Source: Ulva prolifera (lineage: Eukaryota > Chlorophyta > Ulvophyceae > Ulvales > Ulvaceae). Taken from it: DNA of 64,000 nucleotides. The notes under the pieces were generated by a model that had not been told where the DNA came from, did not search any database, and saw only the letters and a program-made list of their open reading frames with translations. The position numbers and the translations under genes were made by a program. Positions 8,608 through 17,600 of this stretch are shown piece after piece. The DNA lies in NCBI GenBank assembly GCA_023078555.1, contig CM041199.1, positions 5,647,315-5,711,314 on the forward strand, in the 5' to 3' direction. Position 1 is the first letter of the stretch, and the number at the start of each line of letters is the position of its first letter.

Positions 8608-11121
8608 ATGAATCTTAAAGATGTCAAGCTTGGCATTGAGCTCACTCAAGCCAATGCTGTCCAATGGTTTCAGCGGATGGAAATCCTGCTTAGAAGCCTT
8701 GAATGCTGGACCGCCGTTGCCAATGATGCTGGTGACGTTGCTCATAAAAACGCAGCTCGACTTGCACTTGCATGCAATGTCGGAGATGATTTAATACATC
8801 AAGTCAGCCCCACAGCATCTCCCAAAGACATATGGGACGTGCTGAAGAAGCAGTTCTCCGGTGTCAGTTCGGCTCGGAAGATAGCCTTATCTCGAGCTCA
8901 AGCCAGCTTCAGGAAAAATGCTGATGAGTCACTCGACACCTTCATCACCAGAGCAGAGCATTTACGTGCTGAATTGATCTCAGCACAAATGCACAAGGAA
9001 GACGAGTTTGTTCTCACATTTCTAGCTGCTCTTGATGAATCTGACTTCTCATCATGGGCTCAAGCCACATCGGCTCGGCCCACTCTGCCCTCATTTGATG
9101 ACGTGACTGAGAATCTCAGAGGCACCTTCTATCAGAAGCTGCATGACACGTCATCATCATCCCGGTCCGGAGCTTATCAGATAAGCTCAGATCAGAGACC
9201 TCAATGTGAGTATTGCCACAGACCAGGCCATCAGATTCTCCAGTGCTTCAAACTGAAGAATGATCAGCTTTCCTATGAGAATGATTCCAATGCTGGCCGA
9301 GGCGCAGGCCGTGGTAGAGGCCGTGGCAGAGGCCGTGGCCGAGGCCGTGGCCGTGGATATCGTGGCAGTGGCAGAGGTTCTGGTGCCAATGCTAATCAAG
9401 CATCTGGCCCTCCAAGCACCAGCGCATTTGTTTGCATTGCAAATGCTGCGTCCTCACAAGAGTCCACATGGCTCTTTGATTCAGCAGCTACCGATCACAT
9501 GGTGAATCGAGCTGAGTATCTGCATGACATTACTGCCATGCAATCAACATGTACTGTAGCCAACAACCAGACCGAGGAAGTTTCAGCCGTTGGCACAGTC
9601 AAGCTGACCAATCATTGCGGTGAAGAGGTCGAGCTGAAGAATGTGCTGCTTGTTCCGAAGCTGCAAGACAATCTGATATCTCTCAGCCGTGCTGATGAAG
9701 CAGGGCTCTCGTACACAGGCGAGAAAGACAAGATTATTCTTTGCAATGGCTCCAAGCAGCTCTTGAGAGGCGACAAAGTCAATCGTCTCTACTGTGTACA
9801 GTGTGAGCCGATCATCTCAGATCAGGTGATACAGGCTGCTGCTGCATCCCATGTGAATGATGCCATCATATGGCATCGCAGATTCGGCCATGCAGGCCAC
9901 AGCACCTTGGCAAAGATGTCCCGAGGAGAGACTGTGCAAGGCCTGCCCCCAGCTCGTGTGCTTGATGAACAGCTCAAGTCAACAGCTGTGTGCACCCCGT
10001 GTGCAATAGGGAGGATGAAGAGAGAATCATTTCCCGCAACACACCGCAGAGCATCTGCCAAGCTGGAGCGTCTGCACACTGATATTGCAGGACCATTTGA
10101 AACATCCGCAGGTGGTGCCAATTACTACCTGATGGTCGTTGATGACTTCAGTGGCTATAAAGTCATCGTCCCGATTGCCAGAAAATCTGATGCAGCAGAT
10201 GCACTGATGAATCTCATTCCGAAACTTGAGAAGAAGTACAATGCCACTGTTCGTGCCGTGCGCTTTGATCGCGACACAGTGTTTCTGTCCAACAAAGTGC
10301 AGTCCTTCCTCAATGACAGGCACATTGAGTCACAAGAAACATCAGGCTACAGCCCAGCTGAGAATGGGCATGCAGAGCGAGGCATCGGCTCTTGCTCAGC
10401 TTTGCGTGACTCTCTGATGGCAGATGCAGGCTTAAAGAAGAAGTATTGGGCAGAGGCAGCAATGCATGCCGTGTACCTGTCCAACATCATGTCCAGTGAA
10501 GGTGAGCCATCATCATGGCAGCTCCTGAAAGGCACCAAGCCTGATATCAGCAATTTGCACATCTGGGGCTGCACGTGCTTCGTGCGAGTCCCATCCGAGA
10601 AGCGCAAGAAAGGTCAACTCCCAGCCAAAGCAGTCGTGGGTAAGCATCTTGGCTATGCTCAGCCAAATTTCAAAGCATTCAGAATCCTGCTTCCTGATGG
10701 CAAGGTCCAGATCTCCAGAGATGTGAGGTTTGATGAGTCGGCAGCACCAGCAAGCGATGATCGCTTCGACATGTTGTCAGATGTGATGGACGCAGCAGCG
10801 CCGCCACAAGCGCCACCGCAAGCGCCACCACAAGCAGCATCGCAATCACAGCCTCAGATTCAGCAGCAATTGCAGCAGCAAATTTCTCTGCCATTGCCGC
10901 CGGCGCATGTGCAGCCACTCATGTCGACAAATCCGCTCTATGATGAACAAGAGCAAGCGCCTGAGGATGCAGCTCCAGAAGAGGAACCTTCTGATGAGTC
11001 CGCCGTGCAACCCGTCATGCCACGGCGCAATCCTCCGCGCAAACGACAGCCACCTCAGGATCCTTATCGGCAATTCATGCACGGTCTCCCACGCAACGCC
11101 CATGTGAATTTTCGGCTGTAG
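8608..11121 (+). CDS. CopA-1 Gag-protease-integrase polyprotein
   Basis: 837 codons. The N-terminal Gag has WFQRMEILLRSLECW and IWDVLKKQFSGV, the UBN2-type Copia capsid pattern. A CCHC knuckle CEYCHRPGHQILQC lies near residue 200, followed by a Gly-Arg tract (about 232-252). The protease motif is LFDSAATDHM near 290. Integrase has the HHCC motif (HRRFGHAGH ... CTPC, about 422-470), then Asp in LHTDIAGPF (about 490), Asp in VRFDRDTVF (about 552) and Glu in SPAENGHAERG (about 588). A Gln/Pro-rich linker precedes the TAG at 11119. RT continues in the -1 frame. The ATG at 8608 lies 35 bp after the PBS, and the same ATG is kept in all three CopA copies. Confidence 0.9.
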   Translation: MNLKDVKLGIELTQANAVQWFQRMEILLRSLECWTAVANDAGDVAHKNAARLALACNVGDDLIHQVSPTASPKDIWDVLKKQFSGVSSARKIALSRAQASFRKNADESLDTFITRAEHLRAELISAQMHKEDEFVLTFLAALDESDFSSWAQATSARPTLPSFDDVTENLRGTFYQKLHDTSSSSRSGAYQISSDQRPQCEYCHRPGHQILQCFKLKNDQLSYENDSNAGRGAGRGRGRGRGRGRGRGRGYRGSGRGSGANANQASGPPSTSAFVCIANAASSQESTWLFDSAATDHMVNRAEYLHDITAMQSTCTVANNQTEEVSAVGTVKLTNHCGEEVELKNVLLVPKLQDNLISLSRADEAGLSYTGEKDKIILCNGSKQLLRGDKVNRLYCVQCEPIISDQVIQAAAASHVNDAIIWHRRFGHAGHSTLAKMSRGETVQGLPPARVLDEQLKSTAVCTPCAIGRMKRESFPATHRRASAKLERLHTDIAGPFETSAGGANYYLMVVDDFSGYKVIVPIARKSDAADALMNLIPKLEKKYNATVRAVRFDRDTVFLSNKVQSFLNDRHIESQETSGYSPAENGHAERGIGSCSALRDSLMADAGLKKKYWAEAAMHAVYLSNIMSSEGEPSSWQLLKGTKPDISNLHIWGCTCFVRVPSEKRKKGQLPAKAVVGKHLGYAQPNFKAFRILLPDGKVQISRDVRFDESAAPASDDRFDMLSDVMDAAAPPQAPPQAPPQAASQSQPQIQQQLQQQISLPLPPAHVQPLMSTNPLYDEQEQAPEDAAPEEEPSDESAVQPVMPRRNPPRKRQPPQDPYRQFMHGLPRNAHVNFRL

Positions 11122-11579
11122 GGCTTGCTCCTGAGCCCTTGACCATTGAAGCAGCACTTGCTGGACCTGAAGCGCCGTTTTGGCAAGTTGCAGCTGATGA
11201 GGAGTACAATTCTCTCGTGTCAATGAATGCGTGGGAACTCATGGCAGTGCCACGTGACAAAAAGGCCATTCCATCCAAATGGGTGTTCAAGAGGAAGTTG
11301 AACGCAGATGGTTCAATTGAGCGCTACAAAGCGCGCCTTGTGATCAAAGGCTTCTTTCAAAGACCTGGAGTAGACTACAATGCAGTCTTTTCTCCAGTTG
11401 TGCGTGCAAGCACAGTCCGCCTGTTCTTCTCTATCGTGGCGAGCTTCGATCTTGAGTGCCATGCCATTGATATCAAAAATGCCTTCATCCAGGGCGATCT
11501 AGAAGAGCAGATATTCATGCAACAGCCAGCGGGATATGATGACAACACAGGCCGTGCTTGTCTCTTGAACAAGAGTCTG

Positions 11580-11594
11580 ATAAGTTACACATAT
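11580..11594 (-). mobile_element. 15-bp LINE-R 3' end with 11-bp TSD
   Basis: ATAAGTTACACATAT is the reverse complement of the LINE-R 3' terminus (ATATGTGTAACTTA plus T). It is flanked by ACAAGAGTCTG at 11569-11579 and 11595-11605. CopA-3 has a single ACAAGAGTCTG and no insert at this site. Confidence 0.85.
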
Positions 11595-12426
11595 ACAAGA
11601 GTCTGTATGGCCTCAAGCAGGCTCCACGTGTGTGGAACAAGCTGCTCTCAGCCCACATTGTCTTCCTGGGATTTGTCCAGAACAAGAGCGATGGTGCATT
11701 GTTCATGTTGTTCTCTGAGCAACTCGGCTTTGTCCTCCTCCTCTGTTATGTGGACGACATTCAGATTGCTGCCAAGAAATTGAGCAGCGTTCAGAAGATC
11801 AAGCAAGCAATCTTGCTCAAATTCCCTGGGAAAGATCTGGGTGAGTCAAAGTTCTTCCTGCAAATGTCAATTCAACGAAATCGCCAACAGAAGCTCGTCT
11901 ACTTAAAGCAGCAACGCCACATTGAAAAGCTGATTGATGAGCACAATCTTCAAGATGCATGGCCAGTGTCAATCCCAATGATCGTCAATGTATATAAAGA
12001 CCCATCAGGTCAAACAATCACAGATCCAACCGCCATTTCGCAGTACAAGTCTATTGTGGGAGCTCTTCTCCACATTGCCAACCACACCAGGCCAGATGTT
12101 GCGTTCGCTGTCTCCTACCTGGCCAGATTTACTGCTCAGCCAACATGCAGCAACTTTGCTAGGCTGAAAGATGTGCTGCTATACCTGCATGGCACTGCTT
12201 CCTACAGCTTGAGACTAGGAGGCCCTGAATGTGCATTGCATGGTTTCTGTGATTCTGACTGGGCTGGTTGTGTGTATACAAGGAAATCAACGACAGGCTT
12301 CATTGTGAAGTGCGGCATAGGTAGCATTGTCTGGAAGTGTTCCAAGCAGGCCACCGTGAGTCGCTCATCATCAGAAGCAGAATACATATCAGCTGGAGAG
12401 ATTGCAAAAGAAGTACAGTATCTGTA

Positions 12427-12441
12427 TGACTCATCATGACA
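12427..12441. mobile_element. 15-bp TRIM-T LTR end with 5-bp TSD
   Basis: TGACTCATCATGACA equals the last 15 bp of the + strand TRIM-T LTR (the 5' end of the LTR in element sense). It is flanked by CTGTA at 12422-12426 and 12442-12446. CopA-3 reads straight through. It introduces a stop (YLYDSS then TGA) into RNase H. Confidence 0.75.
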
Positions 12442-12717
12442 CTGTACGACATGGCTTCTCAAGTGGGCCTTCCTCCAGCTTGTATACCAATAGGGATTGA
12501 CAACAGGGCAGCGAAGAGTTTAATTGAAGATCCACTTTCGGCTGCCCGGACTAAGCACATAGAAATTGTTTTTCATCATGTGAGAGAGAAGGTGAAGCGA
12601 CAGCAGATGAGATTCATACCAGTTCCAACAGCTGACAATCCAGCTGATGTTTTAACGAAGCCACTGTCGCAACAGATGTTTGAGAAGCATCGTCAGACGC
12701 TTGGCGTTGTGCCCTAG

Positions 12718-13038
12718 ACTATGGGGGCGTGTTGAGAGAAGTGTGTCTAGCCTAGTGCTGAGCGCCCGCTGAGTAGACATGCTGACTCGCGCTGACTCGC
12801 GCTGACACGTGCTGAGTCAATGTAGCGGCTAATGCATATCATGCAGCAACAGTGTGCTAGTGGTCATGACTGTGGGATATTGATCTGCATATAGTGTAGC
12901 TGTAGTTAGTGAGCATCACAGAGTGCTTGCTAACGACCCACATGTCGTGACAGGTGTGACCTCAAACTCATTGCATAAATATGTCGCCCTCTCTCATGTA
13001 AACACAGAGTGCTTGCTAACGACCCACATGTCGTGACA
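12718..13038 (+). repeat. CopA-1 polypurine tract and 3' LTR
   Basis: ACTATGGGGGCG (12718-12729) is the likely plus-strand primer. The LTR at 12730-13038 has the same length and apparently the same sequence as the 5' LTR. Confidence 0.9.
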
Positions 13039-13041
13039 TCA

Positions 13042-13362
13042 TGTCAGGAAAAGCGCCCACCCGAAGGTGTACTACTTCCTTCGAGGATCTGGTCATATAT
13101 ATACTTGAGTGCTTGATGACTCATCATGACACCCCCCCTCACTCAAGGACCGCTGACTAGGATCCGAGGAGACAAACTTGGAGGCGGACGCGGATCCGGG
13201 TGCAGCTACCCGGATTCGAACCTGCGTCTATGGAGGTTAAGATCCTCTCTATGACCACTCTCACCGATACCATGTCAGGAAAAGCGCCCACCCGAAGGTG
13301 TACTACTTCCTTCGAGGATCTGGTCATATATATACTTGAGTGCTTGATGACTCATCATGACA
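13042..13362 (-). mobile_element. TRIM-T1, 321-bp miniature LTR element
   Basis: Two 90-bp direct repeats (13042-13131 and 13273-13362), TG...CA bounded, enclose 141 bp. Read on the - strand, the left-hand LTR is followed by TGGTATCGGTGAGAG (PBS-like), then a tRNA-like segment with the B box GGTTCGAATCC, then a purine tract GTGAGGGGGGGTG before the second LTR. The LTR holds TATATATATGACC, a promoter candidate. It has no coding capacity. It joins the CopA-1 3' LTR through three extra bases (TCA), and the CopA-1 TSD follows it. It belongs to the same subfamily as T3; T2 and T4 form another. Confidence 0.85.
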
Positions 13363-13597
13363 CATGCTCGCACGTGCAGCCCACAAACCTCCACAAAAAT
13401 CTCGCCCACCCTCCGCATACGCACGCAGCACGCGTACGCCGCCTGCGAGTCTGTCCATATCTGGACCCGCTGGCCCCGTGTCAGCTTGCCACCCGCAACC
13501 AATCCTTGCATGGCTACTCTGAAGCCCCGAACCTCCCGCAGCATGCTAGACAGTCCGGCCCGTATTTCGTCTGCACTCATGTCCGCTACCATGGCCC

Positions 13598-13649
13598 CCT
13601 GTTGTCTGTATGCTGTGCCATACAATGGCCAGATATGTGTAACTTAGGG
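13598..13649 (+). mobile_element. 52-bp LINE-R 3' end in DIRS RNase H
   Basis: Contains GCCATACAATGGCCAGATATGTGTAACTTA in two overlapping pieces of the LINE-R 3' end (TGTGCCATACAATGGCC, then AGATATGTGTAACTTA). TSD is ACCATGGCCC at 13588-13597 and 13650-13659. Confidence 0.85.
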
Positions 13650-14106
13650 ACCATGGCCCACTCTTGCTGCCCGGACAAGAACCCCCCAAACGCTGTCTCG
13701 CTGGCATCACACGCCAATACAAGGCGGTCGGCCGCACTCGCAGGCATTTTCTTCGCCAAAGCAGCGTCTGCATTCAACTCTAGCACAGGCGCGGCCGCTC
13801 GCATCGGCCTCCCATTCAAATGCTCGAGGTGTGCGCTCATAAACTGCAGGGCTGCGATATCCTGTCCGTCCACATCCCGAACACCTTCCCCCCCCAGCCG
13901 CAACCATCGCCCCAGCAGGGGGGCCAACTTAAGCGCAATCGTGCACGACGCTATCAAGCCCAGAGCCGATTTCAATATTGTTCCATCGTGATGCTCACCT
14001 AGTTCCTCCGCCATCCTACGCAACCGCGCTAGCCTCCGCTCAGGTACTCTCAATTCACTGCGGCTCCAGTCAACAATAAAACCCAGAAATTGTTGCTGCT
14101 GCGTTG

Positions 14107-14111
14107 GCCAC
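14107..14111. repeat. Left TSD (GCCAC) of CopC
   Basis: GCCAC at 14107-14111 recurs at 20662-20666, flanking CopC exactly. Excising one copy and the element rejoins the DIRS RT frame. Confidence 0.9.
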
Positions 14112-14458
14112 TGTCACAATGCATGAGCCTGCGGGCAGCAGCGTGGTGACAGGTGCATCCATGCACGATCTGCGGATCACGTGCAGGGGTAAGCCGCCAG
14201 CCAGGATCGTATCGAGGTATCGAGAGAGATCCTGCGAGGGTTTCCCGGCGTGACCCTCGAGTGTTTGTGGTGTGCATATATTGTAGTGCACACTAAGAGC
14301 TGTAACCATTTTCGTTACTGTTTCACGGTACTAGCTGTACCCTGTCTCCTCCCGCATTCCTTGGTTCTACCTCTGTGCGCAGCAGGTATGGAATGCTGAC
14401 TACTTGACCTGACCTAAGACTGCGTGTCTGACCTGACAGATAGAGTGACTTTCTAACA
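14112..14458 (+). repeat. CopC 5' LTR
   Basis: Starts TGTCACAATGCATGAG and ends CTTTCTAACA. It includes GTGTGCATATATTGTAGTGC (around 14270-14289), a TATA-like promoter candidate. It has 12 bp (about 14421-14433) not present in the 3' LTR. Confidence 0.9.
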
Positions 14459-14473
14459 TGGTATCGATGATCG
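14459..14473 (+). promoter_or_regulatory. CopC primer binding site
   Basis: TGGTATCGATGATCG starts immediately after the LTR. It begins with TGG, the complement of CCA, as expected for priming from the 3' end of a tRNA. This differs from the CopA site and is similar to the TRIM-T site (TGGTATCGGTGA). Confidence 0.75.
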
Positions 14474-14672
14474 TTTACGTTATGTCTTTGTATGGTCTTG
14501 TTCAGGGAGTCATCGGCCAATGTCTGCGCGCAGACTCGGCGGGGCATTCCACTGTTCTGTCGGCGCTCAGACTGCGGTCAATAAGCGCAGATATCATTAG
14601 CTGTCTCGTAGCATATTGTTATCAGATACAATTCGAGCAGCTGTTTCAAATGATTAGCGCTGAGAAAAGCGA

Positions 14673-17600
14673 ATGCGTTCGCTTATTTTTCCAATCCGAC
14701 GGCTTGCGAGCCAAACCTTTGCTTCGTTGCTGCGCGCGACGCACAACCGCCTGTTCTACTGTAGGATGTCTCACTCCAACCGCTCAGCTTCAAACTCTTC
14801 TCGCGAGGAGAATCGCGGCGAGGCTGATCAGCAGCCTATCGTCGACAGGGGCGCTCAACAGCAGCTCCCTGGTGGAGAGCAGCCCGAGGGCATGCTGCTC
14901 CGTGGTGGACGAGTGGTCCGGCCACGGTCTTCCTCTCAGACTGGGCACAGCAGTCAGCAGGTGCCCAATCCTTCTCATGTCGTGAATGATTCAAGTCACG
15001 CTGAGTCGTTTATCACGCTTGAAACGTTGACCGAAGCGCTGCGAGCGTCTCGGGGGCGTAACGAGCCTGATTTGACAAAGGGAAAACTGCCTGAGTGGAA
15101 TCATAAGACCGAAAGTTTCGTTGCGTACGAACAGAAAGTCTTTTTGTGGTTAGGACAGTTCGAGTTAGACCATCTGTTGCAGCACGCACCGTCTGCGGAC
15201 GAACAGCGTGTTCATGCTAGGGCGAGGACACAGGTCCTTATGTCTTTGCCCGACGCTGATAGAACGACTGTCTATCGAATGTCGCATTTGTGCGAGGCCT
15301 GGGCCTACCTTACTGCCAAGTATAGGCCCAGCACCGAAGCCGAGATCCACAGGTTGTGGAGCCGGTTTAATTCTTTGTCACAGAACAATAGAGATGTCGC
15401 GTCTTATTGTGGTGATGTTATGAGTGTGTACACTCAACTGGAGGCACTAGGTGCCGATGTGGGCCAGCGATGGCTCAGACTCAAACTGTTAGAGGTGGGG
15501 GAGGAGTTCAATGCCGTGCGCGGCGAAGTTCTTCACTCCTCCCCTCATGTCATAATTTCACGTTTGACCGAACATGCCGATTTGCTGAAGCAACAGCGGC
15601 AGCTGCAGGCTAGGTCTGGGGCGCCCGCGGGCAAACCAGGCCAAGGCTGGCGAAAGCAACCCCGTGGTGATGGTCCTGTGGTCGCCGCTCTTGGGGCTGG
15701 CCAGGCTCCTCGCGAGGAGACCAGGACCTGTTTCTTCTGCAAGAAGAAGGGACATTTGCGTGCGAACTGCCCCCAACGCAAGCAGGCTGCGGCCAAAGAT
15801 GTGTGTGCGGTTGAGATGCCTGAGCGATATCCAATGCCTGACGCGTCTCTGCCATGGAACATTATTGTAGATAGTGGGTCGGACATGCACATAGTAGGGA
15901 ATCGTGAAATGTTCACTGAGTACGGTCCGTGTCAGAAAGTTGCCAATCTCGCGGGACCTGGGCAGCTTTCTATCATGGGCAGGGGAACCATTTTGGTGAA
16001 CCTGGGTACTTACGTGGATAAGCATGGTCAAAACCATCCGTTAGATGTCGAGATCCCTGGTGTATACTATGCTCCTGAATGTCCGTACAACCTGCTTAGT
16101 ACAATGTGTCTTAGACACGAACAAATGTTCCTAGACACGCGTAGAAATGTGTTGTATGTCCCGGGTCTTGGCGACATGGCCACCGACGTAGAGGATGACG
16201 TCAAATGTCAGGAACTAGATGTTGATGGTCACCCTGTGTTTGCGTTCAAAATGGCTGTGGAAACTAAGCCCATTCTCGTCGGTGGGCCTGTCAATAGGGG
16301 GGTGGTCTGGTCTAACCAGAGCAGTCCGACCTGCATGGTCGCGGACCAGCAACAATGGCATCATGTGGCAGTTGCGGCTGTTGATCTTGCGCGCCCCAAT
16401 GCTGGGGGAGCCGAGGTCCCACATGATGCGTATTTGCTGAACCCTGCTTTTATAGCACATTTGTCTTTTCACCAGTCGAACTGGGTGCTCAAGCGTATGC
16501 AGTCAAACGCTGAGTTTTATGGTGGTTTGAATTTGAGTGTCGATTCCGAACCTTTCGGAAATAGATGTCATGGCTGCAGAATTGGCAAAGTACCTGCGGG
16601 AAAATTCTCTGCCAATGACCGTGAGCTCATGGGCCGGGCGAAATACCCTGGCGAGCAACTGCATGCCGATCTAGCTGGTCCTGTCACTCCAGTAGGAATT
16701 GGGGGTGTGAAATATGTCTTGTTTGTGATGTGTGCTTTTACTCGTTATACTTTCGTGGTCGGTCTGCGCAAAAAGAGTGAGGCTGCGGCCATGATCTCTT
16801 ATATCATAGAGCGCATTAGGGTAAATGTGGTGAAGCCAGGTGAACCGGGTGTGCGCATCCTTCACACAGACAAAGGGGGAGAGTTTATGGTCGAGGCCTT
16901 AAAGCTCTACCTCCAACGTCGCGGCATCACTCACCGCACTACCCCCACAGCTGATCATCGCTGTAATGGCATGATCGAGCGGAGGATAGGAGTCGCCTTT
17001 GAGGCACTCCGTGCTGTGCTGCTTGCAAGTGGCCTCCCTCTGTTCCTGTGGATTGAATGCCTTGCCAGTGTTGTCCATGGTCACAATCTGACGCCGTGTT
17101 CGGCGCTGTACCATGACAAGCTGGCACGTATCCTGAAATCCCAGAAAGCTCAGATGGCCATAAACGCTGCGGCGGACGTGGCTGAGGCTGAAAAGGGTCA
17201 AGGAAAGCGCATGAAAAAGGCCGAGCGCGACAAGTTGAAAGAGGAGGAGCAACGCAAGTATAAATTGCTTGCAAGCACTGAGTTAGATGAGTTTCTAGTG
17301 CGGTCGTGTGATAAGGATATAATTCCTTATATGTCTTTTTTCAGGGACACCTCCGTTGAGGTGTTCCAGGATTTGCTGCAGCAGCAGCGTCCATGGGGGG
17401 TTGAGGTGTATGCATATCCCAGGGATGACAAGCTGCGGAAGTTGTCCCCTAGGGGTGTGTTAGCACATTGGGTCGGGGCTGGGCTGGGCCCCAGCATGCA
17501 GCGTGTGTACGCCCAGGATGTTCCTGGGGGTAGGGTGTTTGTTGTGCGCCAGATCATGTGCACTGCGGATCCGATGATCCGCCACGTACGCAAGTACGAT

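Larger units (their letters stand above)
11122..12717 (+). pseudogene. CopA-1 reverse transcriptase and RNase H, frameshifted
   Basis: Starts in the -1 frame relative to Gag-IN (VGLAPEPLTIEAALAGPEAP). RT blocks: SKWVFKRKLNADGSIERYK, DIKNAFIQGDLEEQIF (first catalytic Asp) and CYVDDIQIAA (YVDD). RNase H has FCDSDWAGC and SEAEYISAGE and ends NPADVLTKPL. A 26-bp change at 11569-11605 (15-bp LINE 3' end plus 11-bp TSD) and a 20-bp change at 12422-12446 (15-bp TRIM LTR end plus 5-bp TSD) each shift the frame. CopA-3 lacks both, which proves they are secondary. Confidence 0.9.
8255..13038 (+). mobile_element. CopA-1, full-length Copia-type LTR retrotransposon (defective)
   Basis: LTRs at 8255-8563 and 12730-13038 (309 bp each) look identical by eye, so the insertion is young. 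A PBS-like GGTTATGGGC follows the 5' LTR and a purine tract ACTATGGGGGCG precedes the 3' LTR. Internal order is gag, zinc knuckle, protease, integrase, then reverse transcriptase and RNase H, the Copia order. RT/RNase H is broken by two tiny TSD-flanked insertions (11580-11594 and 12427-12441). The expected right TSD is found only after TRIM-T1. Confidence 0.9.
13363..14111 (-). pseudogene. DIRS RT connection and RNase H, middle part
   Basis: Read on the - strand from 14111: CKLWPTQQQQFLGFIVDW (end of RT, crossing the CopC site), RVPERRLARLRRMAEELGEH, then LVLACDASETAFGGFL (first RNase H Asp) and QIWTDSQAAYACCVRMRRVG (WTDSQAA, third Asp) to LHVRA at the CATGC site. A 52-bp LINE end with 10-bp TSD (13598-13649) interrupts it; otherwise the frame is largely intact. 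Confidence 0.8.

Noticed and set aside
13042..13362. Hammerhead ribozyme (retrozyme) in the TRIM LTRs
   Set aside because: CTGATGA (in T4) or TGATGAGTC (reverse strand) recalls the hammerhead core, but there is no GAAA box with a stem II in the right place, and the base before TGATGAG is A, not C.
13037..13367. An independent TSD for TRIM-T1
   Set aside because: The 5 bp before (CATCA) and after (CATGC) do not match, so T1 is treated with CopA-1 as a composite.
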